Source: JAPUDQ01 sp049289035 (GTDB lineage: Bacteria > Patescibacteriota > Saccharimonadia > Saccharimonadales > Saccharimonadaceae). Taken from it: DNA of 17,904 bases. Each line of letters opens with the position of its first letter. Position 1 is the first letter of the stretch. Under the pieces are notes generated by a model. That model saw nothing but the letters and a program-made list of their open reading frames with translations. It was not told the origin of the DNA and searched no databases. Made by a program: the position numbers and the translations under genes. The DNA lies in NCBI GenBank assembly GCA_049289035.1, contig JBAQIV010000014.1, forward strand, positions 1 through 17,904, in the 5' to 3' direction. Below are positions 14,198 to 17,904 of the stretch, piece after piece.

Positions 14198-14398
14198 TTA
14201 CTTGCTACGCTGTGACACAAATGAAATGACAAGACTAAGCCCCAGCACGATTAGGGCAACATAGAGCCCCTTGAGGAGCCAATCTGTCATGACGGCTTGT
14301 TCGACGGTATTCATGACATACAGTACGCCGACAATTGCTGCATACAGTGCATAAAATACGACGATAACCAGGACTGAGTTCTTTATATATTTTTCCAT
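14198..14398 (-). CDS. Small two-TM membrane protein of unknown function
   Basis: This 66-residue protein has two TM helices at about 8-29 (SVLVIVVFYALYAAIVGVLYVM) and 40-61 (LLKGLYVALIVLGLSLVISFVS), a short acidic loop and a basic C-terminus. A perfect extended -10 (TGATATAAT) ends exactly 6 nt before the ATG, which supports a real, leaderless gene rather than a chance frame. It lies alone between two serine tRNA genes. No family was recognised. Confidence 0.7.
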   Translation of the reverse strand: MEKYIKNSVLVIVVFYALYAAIVGVLYVMNTVEQAVMTDWLLKGLYVALIVLGLSLVISFVSQRSK

Positions 14399-14404
14399 AG
14401 CACG

Positions 14405-14413
14405 ATTATATCA
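14405..14413 (-). promoter_or_regulatory. Extended -10 promoter (leaderless) of the 14198-14398 gene
   Basis: The minus strand reads TGATATAAT, with hexamer 14410-14405 and 6 nt to the ATG at 14398. No clear -35 is needed for an extended -10. Confidence 0.65.
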
Positions 14414-14445
14414 CGTGACCGACTATTCAATTGTCGTCCTGACCT

Positions 14446-14479
14446 ACTAAAAAACGATCCCAAAGGATCATTTTTTAGT
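14446..14479 (-). terminator. Terminator after tRNA-Ser(GCU)
   Basis: A 15-bp stem (ACTAAAAAACGATCC / GGATCATTTTTTAGT, one mismatch) with a CAAA loop. On the minus strand the 3' arm ends GTTTTTTAG. It begins 3 nt after the tRNA CCA end. Confidence 0.8.
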
Positions 14480-14481
14480 CT

Positions 14482-14574
14482 TGGCGGAGGAGGAGAGATT
14501 CGAACTCTCGCGGGAGCTTGCGCCCCCCTACAGCTTTAGCAAAGCCGCCCCTTCAGCCACTTGGGTACCCCTCC
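14482..14574 (-). tRNA. tRNA-Ser, anticodon GCU
   Basis: This 93-nt class II tRNA on the minus strand has acceptor GGAGGGG pairing with CTCCTCC (one G-U), anticodon stem CGGCT/AGCTG around TTGCTAA (anticodon GCT), a long variable arm containing GGGGGGCGCAAGCTCCC, T-loop GTTCGAATC and an encoded CCA. It reads AGC and AGU. A 7-bp inverted repeat abuts the 5' end. Confidence 0.95.
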
Positions 14575-14599
14575 GTAATACTCACGTGTGCGGTATTAC
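14575..14599 (-). repeat. Hairpin in the tRNA-Ser(GCU) 5' leader
   Basis: GTAATAC (14575-14581) and GTATTAC (14593-14599) form a perfect 7-bp stem directly against the mature 5' end. A probable extended -10 for the tRNA, TGTTACAAT on the minus strand (hexamer 14613-14608), lies just upstream. Confidence 0.55.
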
Positions 14600-14671
14600 A
14601 GCTAGTGATTGTAACAGATACGCGCCAAAAATAAAACTGGTGTGGCGAACATTTCGTAAACCAAGCACAAG

Positions 14672-14680
14672 TGGTATACT
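14672..14680 (+). promoter_or_regulatory. Extended -10 promoter (leaderless) of the 14687 gene
   Basis: TGGTATACT, with hexamer 14675-14680, ends exactly 6 nt before the ATG at 14687. There is no Shine-Dalgarno. Confidence 0.65.
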
Positions 14681-14686
14681 TTTGCT

Positions 14687-15295
14687 ATGCAACCCAATAA
14701 CTATTGGCAGCCCAATGAGGTGAACCAGCCGCAACAGCAGTCGAGTCCCCCGCCCGATCCCCTTGAGAACCAGTCGCCCGCTGAAGCGCCAGTTGACGAA
14801 GTAGTTCCGTCAATCGAAACAGAGAGCGCTGCGCCGTTAATGCAAGACGTGTCATGGGAAGCATCTGAGTTTGTCCATCATGAAAAAGACATGATGTGGT
14901 ATGTCGGTGTTGTCGCTGTGAGTATTGTTTTGCTCGGTCTTTCTATCTGGCTCCATGCCTGGACATTTACCGCGTTGATTGTCGTCATGGTTGCGGCAAT
15001 TTTCTTTATGAGTCTGCGCCCGCCCAGGGTATTGCATTATCAGCTGTCGAGTATCGGTCTTCGAATCGATAGCACTCCCTATGACTACAAGGATTTTCGC
15101 GCGTTTGGGCTCGTGCAAGACGACGCAATGTATTACATTACCCTCCTGCCGATCAAGCGTTTTATGCCGGCAATCGATATATATTTTCCACAAGAATACG
15201 GTGAACAAATTGTCGATGCTCTCGGTGCTCATGTGCCGATGCAGACGATCAAACCAGATGCTATCGACAAGCTGATGAAGCGGCTCCGTTTCTAG
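14687..15295 (+). CDS. Two-TM protein with PH-like C-terminal domain
   Basis: This 202-residue protein has a Pro/Gln/Glu-rich disordered N-terminus (1-60). Two TM helices at about 69-90 and 91-110 (MMWYVGVVAVSIVLLGLSIW, WTFTALIVVMVAAIFFMS) follow. The soluble tail (LHYQLSSIGLRIDSTPYDYKDFRAFGLVQDD...LPIKRFMPAIDIYFP) has the strand pattern of bacterial PH-like domains of the YcxB/YdbT type that follow paired TM helices. The C-terminal helix is basic. It is probably a membrane-associated protein of unknown role; the PH-like call is fold-level pattern recognition only. It is divergent from tRNA-Ser(GCU) and followed at 15334 by a hairpin. Confidence 0.8.
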   Translation: MQPNNYWQPNEVNQPQQQSSPPPDPLENQSPAEAPVDEVVPSIETESAAPLMQDVSWEASEFVHHEKDMMWYVGVVAVSIVLLGLSIWLHAWTFTALIVVMVAAIFFMSLRPPRVLHYQLSSIGLRIDSTPYDYKDFRAFGLVQDDAMYYITLLPIKRFMPAIDIYFPQEYGEQIVDALGAHVPMQTIKPDAIDKLMKRLRF

Positions 15296-15333
15296 ACACC
15301 TGTCGTATTGTTGGGTGCTACGCCCGCAAAAAA

Positions 15334-15374
15334 CCACGTAAAAAGCCGGTCACAATGACCGGCGCTTTACGTGG
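15334..15374 (-). terminator. Large hairpin with T-tract on the minus strand
   Basis: Arms of 19 nt (15334-15352 and 15356-15374; CCACGTAAA...GCCGGTCA / TGACCGGC...TTTACGTGG) pair with a 2-nt internal mismatch around a CAA loop. On the minus strand it is followed by TTTTTTGCGGG, so it is a strong terminator for leftward transcription. It may also stop rightward transcription from the 14687 gene, but there is no T-run in that direction. Confidence 0.75.
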
Positions 15375-15488
15375 TACACCACTGCTCTAGAAGTTTACAC
15401 ACAACTCAAGCAAGAAGGTAGACGCTGGAGAGAGATATTAGAACCGATGTACAGAGAGTATAAATTACAGATAGAGAGACGTTATTAG
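15342..15488 (+). pseudogene. Possible C-terminal remnant of a lost gene
   Basis: This frame is open for 48 codons after a TAA at 15339-15341 and ends with TAG at 15486-15488. It reads protein-like, amphipathic and basic (TALEVYTQLKQEGRRWREILEPMYREYKLQIERRY), but has no upstream start codon, and its front part lies in the terminator hairpin. It may be the tail of a gene displaced at the edge of the AT-rich region. It could equally be chance. Confidence 0.2.
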
Positions 15489-15621
15489 TATATTCCCAGC
15501 CTGAATGTACACCTACTAGCAATAGAGTTATAGATAAGTATCTACATTGTTAGATGTTTGTTTGTGTTTCTATTGTTCAAGAGCATACGTGGGGTGGCGT
15601 AGGGACAGCCAAGCCTAACAG

Positions 15622-15798
15622 CATAAGTCCTGTTTATGGGGTACTACTGTATGCCATAAGTGTACCATAAGCAACAAACGAAAACTCCATACAATATACC
15701 CCTGTTAAACCGCCCATTTTCTAGCAGTTTTGGATATGTTTATTTATAGGTTATATAGCCTGTGTAGATTCTATTTATAACTATAAGCATAACATAAG
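15622..15798 (+). repeat. CATAAG short direct repeats
   Basis: CATAAG occurs at 15622-15627, 15655-15660, 15666-15671 and 15793-15798. The first three are spaced 33 and 11 bp apart, close to whole helical turns, as for a protein-binding array. A six-base word is short, so chance is not excluded. Confidence 0.4.
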
Positions 15799-15865
15799 CG
15801 TATTAACTGCTATTTTGCATTCTACCCCTGTAAATCGGGCGATTTCTAGCAGTTTTTGGTTATGT
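15697..15865 (+). repeat. Pair of 43-bp imperfect direct repeats
   Basis: Copy 1 is 15697-15739 and copy 2 is 15823-15865. Both start TACCCCTGT and contain CTAGCAGTTTT followed by TATGT at the end, with differences concentrated in the middle. Copy 2 has an internal AAATCG-GG-CGATTT palindrome (15831-15844). An inverted AACTGCTA at 15805-15812 can pair with TAGCAGTT of copy 2 (15847-15854), forming a larger stem. Confidence 0.65.
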
Positions 15866-15875
15866 ATAAGTATAC

Positions 15876-16103
15876 CTATTCAGAGATAAATAAACCTATG
15901 ACGGGTAACAGGAATAGTAGCCCAAAGACAATCAGTATCACTCCTTGTATAGCTATTTCGTTAGGCGTAGGGCTGTGCCTATATGAACGTGTCATCATTT
16001 CTGCTCCTTCGCTATGACGACCACGAATCAGAAAATATCCAAAACATATTAAGAATAGGCTCATGCCACCGCATACTAGAATTCTACTAATCGCTTGAAT
16101 CAT
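15876..16103 (-). CDS. Small two-TM membrane protein, third gene of surface operon
   Basis: This 75-residue protein has TM helices at about 6-26 (SRILVCGGMSLFLICFGYFLI) and 51-72 (IQGVILIVFGLLFLLPVIGLF), with a basic, His-containing loop between them (RGRHSEGAEMMTRSYRHSPTPNE). The ATG lies 2 nt after the stop of the gene upstream, so it is translated in the same operon. It is AT-rich like its operon partners. No family was recognised; it may help anchor or process the two bitopic proteins encoded upstream, which is inference. Confidence 0.7.
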   Translation of the reverse strand: MIQAISRILVCGGMSLFLICFGYFLIRGRHSEGAEMMTRSYRHSPTPNEIAIQGVILIVFGLLFLLPVIGLFISE

Positions 16104-16105
16104 AG

Positions 16106-16759
16106 TTATGGAGTACAGTTTATTGACGCTAGATTCTGGTAATACTGAGTCTGATACTGTGCAAGTTTTGCGTCATGAGCAGGCTTGTTTTCGTTAATCA
16201 TACTCTGGACATAGCCGCTAAATGCTCCGCCGACACCGTTTCCAGCAGCGTAGTTGTTCCAAGCCTCTATCTGGTTATACCAAATAGCATTTTCTGCATT
16301 CACCTTTGAATTGTAGAGGCTTGTATATGATGACTTCATAGTCTCGTTACACGTTGGAGCAGTGACGGGGGTCGGGGCTATAGTCGTAGTTGTAGTTTGC
16401 TGTGGGGTTGTAGGAGTTTGCGTTGGCTGAGTCGTGGTAGTCTCGGTATTTTGTGTCGTTTTCTTTATTGGATTAGTGGCGACCGGTTCATTAGCTGTCT
16501 GCTCTGCTGGCGTTGTGTCTATCTGTTCGCTATCGCTAGACGTAAACGGCTTGCTATCAGTATCACCTGCAACATTGCCACTTTCGCTAGTCGTACTATG
16601 AGTTGATGTCTCGTTCTTGTTTGGCGTTGCCACCATTACCGCAACTGTCGCAGTACCTGCAATAATGCCAATAGCAGAAGCAATGATTACTAGCTGTATA
16701 ACAAGGCTACTCTCCTTGAAGAATGTACTAAAACGGCTTAGATGATGTGTGATTTTCAT
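16106..16759 (-). CDS. Membrane-anchored protein with Thr/Pro stalk and Cys-bounded helical head
   Basis: This 217-residue protein has an 18-residue cytoplasmic start, one TM helix (about 19-45, LVIQLVIIASAIGIIAGTATVAVMVA) and a Thr/Ser/Pro/Gln-rich low-complexity stalk to about 136 (TTTTQPTQTPTTPQQTTTTT). An 80-residue Asn/Gln/Tyr-rich, probably helical head follows, with cysteines at its very first and almost last positions (C137, C215), suited to a disulfide closing a helical hairpin. This is the plan of a surface-exposed protein on a stalk. AGTAGG lies 9 nt before the ATG, in the last codons of the upstream gene 5 nt away. No family was recognised; a role in contact with another cell is speculative. 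Confidence 0.8.
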   Translation of the reverse strand: MKITHHLSRFSTFFKESSLVIQLVIIASAIGIIAGTATVAVMVATPNKNETSTHSTTSESGNVAGDTDSKPFTSSDSEQIDTTPAEQTANEPVATNPIKKTTQNTETTTTQPTQTPTTPQQTTTTTIAPTPVTAPTCNETMKSSYTSLYNSKVNAENAIWYNQIEAWNNYAAGNGVGGAFSGYVQSMINENKPAHDAKLAQYQTQYYQNLASINCTP

Positions 16760-16764
16760 ATTGC

Positions 16765-17577
16765 TTACCTACTGATACGCACTAAGCGTGTCTCACCCTT
16801 ATACGTTATCTTAACATCAACACTGTTCTCTGAGTTACGAATGTCCGTGTAGGCGTAGCCTGTGCGTTCTAGCCCTTTGTTTATATCATTGCCTAAATCG
16901 CTTGCGTAGTAAGGTTTGTAAGGCTCTGTAAAGGCCTTTGTCTTGCCGTCACTAAAATAGGAATCAGATGTATACACTTGCCCAGATACTCCAGGAACAT
17001 CTATCTTACGCTGTGCACCGTTTGGAAAGAACTGGTTAGCATTAAATGAGTCAACTTGCTCTCCAAGCTTTCGCCCACTATCGGGTATCAGTTCAATCTT
17101 GAGTTCTGAAGTATTAACATTGTTTTTAGCGGTAATTTTATAATCTACTACTAGCTGACTATTCGCCTTTGAATATTCGTTGATTATGTCTCGTGAATTG
17201 TTACGCCTTACGCAAATATTAAAGTCTGAAGGTCCTAGTTGCACCCATGGAGCATCAGGGTCATTGTCCCAAGCTCTCCACCAAGTGTTTTCTTTTGACT
17301 GAGATTCACAGTCTTCTTGTTTCTCTAGAGTGCCATATTTTGCAACAGACTCTTTGTCTATAGGTAAATCTACAGGCTTAAACTCTGCTTTTGTTATGTC
17401 CACTTTAAAATCCGACAAACCAACAGTTTCGCCTACAGAGTAGACTTTGTTTGCTTGATAATCTTGGTAATATTTGTAGCCAAAGTATCCACCAACTCCC
17501 AAGAGCACAACAGCGACTCCCAGTATTATCCACTTCAATAGTGATTTTTTCGAGCTGTCTTTGTTTGCCTTTTTCAT
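16765..17577 (-). CDS. Single-TM protein with DUF4352-like extracytoplasmic domain
   Basis: This 270-residue protein has a Lys-rich start (1-15), one TM helix (about 15-35, WIILGVAVVLLGVGGYFGYKYY) and then an extracytoplasmic region. The region begins YSVGETVGLSDFKVDITKAEFKP and later has QLVVDYKITAKNNVNTSELKIELIPDSGRKLGEQ. This alternation of 'VGETV...F.V.I..AEF' with 'LVVDY.I..KNN' is the pattern of DUF4352-type immunoglobulin-like domains found in Gram-positive lipoproteins and surface proteins. Two cysteines (in EDCES and NICVRR) flank a Trp-rich insertion (NTWWRAWDNDPDAPWV). It is the first gene of the operon, with a weak GGAG 9 nt before the ATG and a structured leader upstream. The family assignment is tentative. 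Confidence 0.8.
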   Translation of the reverse strand: MKKANKDSSKKSLLKWIILGVAVVLLGVGGYFGYKYYQDYQANKVYSVGETVGLSDFKVDITKAEFKPVDLPIDKESVAKYGTLEKQEDCESQSKENTWWRAWDNDPDAPWVQLGPSDFNICVRRNNSRDIINEYSKANSQLVVDYKITAKNNVNTSELKIELIPDSGRKLGEQVDSFNANQFFPNGAQRKIDVPGVSGQVYTSDSYFSDGKTKAFTEPYKPYYASDLGNDINKGLERTGYAYTDIRNSENSVDVKITYKGETRLVRISR

Positions 17578-17615
17578 TCGTACAGTCTCCGCTGGTTAGT
17601 AGTATTCGGCAGACT

Positions 17616-17633
17616 AAAAAGCCCGCCACGAGC
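17616..17633 (-). terminator. Short terminator-like stem within the leader
   Basis: GCTC/GGGC stem (4 bp, one G-U) with U5, 39 nt before the ATG of the surface operon. It is weak alone; coaxial stacking with stems C and D may strengthen it. It could act as an attenuator or as the end of a free-standing small RNA. Confidence 0.35.
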
Positions 17634-17667
17634 GATAGCCGAAGCTACCTACTACCGTTTCCAGTAG

Positions 17668-17724
17668 CTACGACAAGAAGAAGTACTCATGACGAGCTGT
17701 TTCTTCTTGTGGATTTAAGACCAT
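17668..17724 (-). CDS. Possible 18-residue leader peptide
   Basis: ATG at 17724 to TAG at 17668 encodes MVLNPQEETARHEYFFLS inside the structured leader. Its stop abuts stem C, so a translating ribosome would open stems A and B and affect C. There is no visible Shine-Dalgarno, so this may be a chance frame. Confidence 0.18.
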   Translation of the reverse strand: MVLNPQEETARHEYFFLS

Positions 17725-17758
17725 GCCAAACAAATATCTGGTTTAGGTCTATGGCGTT

Positions 17759-17764
17759 ATTATA
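17759..17764 (-). promoter_or_regulatory. -10 element of the surface operon leader
   Basis: A perfect TATAAT on the minus strand lies 187 nt before the first ATG of the operon. The -35 region is not convincing. The first hairpin of the leader begins about 9 nt downstream, right at the predicted transcript start. Confidence 0.5.
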
Positions 17765-17871
17765 CAACAAATACTCTCATAAACATGTAGCTCTACGATT
17801 TATCACCCCTGAATAAAAACACAAAACACATGTCCAAATTTAATAGATGACTATTTACCCGTTTTAACAAT

Positions 17872-17895
17872 AAAAACGCCTAATTCGATTCAGGC
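17872..17895 (-). terminator. Terminator of a minus-strand gene beyond the right edge
   Basis: On the minus strand, GCCT-G-AAT-CGA-ATT-AGGC is followed by GTTTTTATTG, a plausible intrinsic terminator. The stretch from here to the -10 at 17764 holds no gene and is AT-rich. Confidence 0.5.
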
Positions 17896-17904
17896 TCAGG
17901 GGCG

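Larger units (their letters stand above)
15375..15875. other. Gene-free AT-rich stretch with repeats
   Basis: No convincing coding frame exists on either strand apart from the possible remnant at the left end. It holds four CATAAG copies, two 43-bp imperfect direct repeats and several small inverted repeats (for example ATCTA/TAGAT at 15540-15555). For leftward transcription it would be a 3' untranslated region of about 500 nt between the stop at 15876 and the terminator at 15334. Confidence 0.6.
17578..17764 (-). ncRNA. Highly structured 5' leader / candidate cis-regulatory RNA
   Basis: From a TATAAT at 17764-17759 the predicted transcript starts near 17752 and folds at once. Stem A is AGACC/GGTCT with inner AAAC/GTTT (17718-17750). 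Stem B is ACAAGAAGAA/TTCTTCTTGT, perfect 10 bp (17673-17710). Stem C is CTACTG-GAAA-CGGTAG (17652-17667), stem D is GGTAGC-TTCG-GCTATC (17634-17649), and stem E is GCTC-GTGGC-GGGC (17621-17633) followed by five U (17620-17616). C, D and E are stacked with at most 2 nt between them and carry GNRA and UUCG tetraloops. GGTAGTAG in C/D can instead pair with CTACTAACC near 17593-17601. It matches no riboswitch class I know. Confidence 0.5.

Noticed and set aside
13904..14232. Several frames across tRNA-Ser(UGA)
   Set aside because: They run through a clear tRNA gene and its terminator.
14481..14723. Plus-strand frame over tRNA-Ser(GCU)
   Set aside because: Antisense to a tRNA with complete cloverleaf.
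14852..15337. Minus-strand frame of 161 codons
   Set aside because: It lies opposite the two-TM gene at 14687, which has a clean promoter and sensible topology. The minus frame is His/Asp/Cys-rich and shadow-like.
15622..15865. CRISPR array
   Set aside because: Only two long repeat copies with 83 bp between them, imperfect, no regular spacers and no cas genes.
17578..17764. T-box, c-di-GMP, TPP, FMN or fluoride riboswitch
   Set aside because: None of their conserved core words is present in the leader; only generic stems and tetraloops are seen.
17877..17904. Start of a tmRNA or other stable RNA at the right edge
   Set aside because: No tRNA-like T-loop or CCA end. The bases fit a simple terminator of an upstream minus-strand gene better.

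Overview
The window reads like a chromosomal segment of a Patescibacteria/CPR bacterium, most probably Candidatus Saccharibacteria (TM7). This is an inference from gene content, not a database match. The grounds are a reduced Gram-positive-style type IV secretion (T4SS) locus (PrgI-like, stand-alone TraC/VirB4-N-like, VirB4 ATPase, VirB6-like and a run of TrbC/VirB2-like pilins), a DUF5663-like small protein, ComF, compact spacing with ATGA overlaps, and TGA used as a stop (which argues against the code-25 Gracilibacteria and Absconditabacteria).

Layout. (1) 1-7643, minus strand: one polycistronic T4SS block. In transcription order it encodes a VirB6-like polytopic protein with a cysteine-rich extracytoplasmic head, a membrane-anchored Ala/Arg-rich protein ending in a Peptidase_S74-like chaperone domain, a PrgI-like protein, a TraC-like protein, the VirB4 ATPase, and a one-TM protein cut by the left edge. 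(2) 7736-9999: three genes of unknown function around a divergent promoter region. One is a one-TM protein on the minus strand. The other two, on the plus strand, are an Arg-rich soluble protein and a DUF5663-like protein. (3) 10052-12644, plus strand: six consecutive pilin-like genes, ended by a 42-bp perfect palindrome. The last pilin has its own promoter and a codon use suggesting high expression. The minus and plus blocks together would supply the ATPase motor, inner-membrane channel and pilus subunits of one apparatus.

(4) 12711-15295: housekeeping stretch with a small heat-shock protein (minus), comF (plus), tRNA-Ser(UGA) (plus), a small two-TM protein (minus), tRNA-Ser(GCU) (minus) and a two-TM protein with a PH-like tail (plus). 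(5) 15296-15875: a gene-free, AT-rich stretch with two 43-bp imperfect repeats, CATAAG repeats and a possible gene remnant. (6) 15876-17577, minus strand: a more AT-rich three-gene operon of membrane-anchored, probably surface-exposed proteins of unknown function. It is preceded at 17578-17764 by a leader packed with hairpins, including GNRA and UUCG tetraloops, ending in a short terminator-like stem with a U-tract; this is the best candidate for an undescribed regulatory RNA here.

A recurring feature is a -10 hexamer exactly 6 nt before the start codon at four single or first genes (8986, 9700, 14398, 14687), which implies leaderless mRNAs. Operon-internal genes instead carry clear Shine-Dalgarno sequences.
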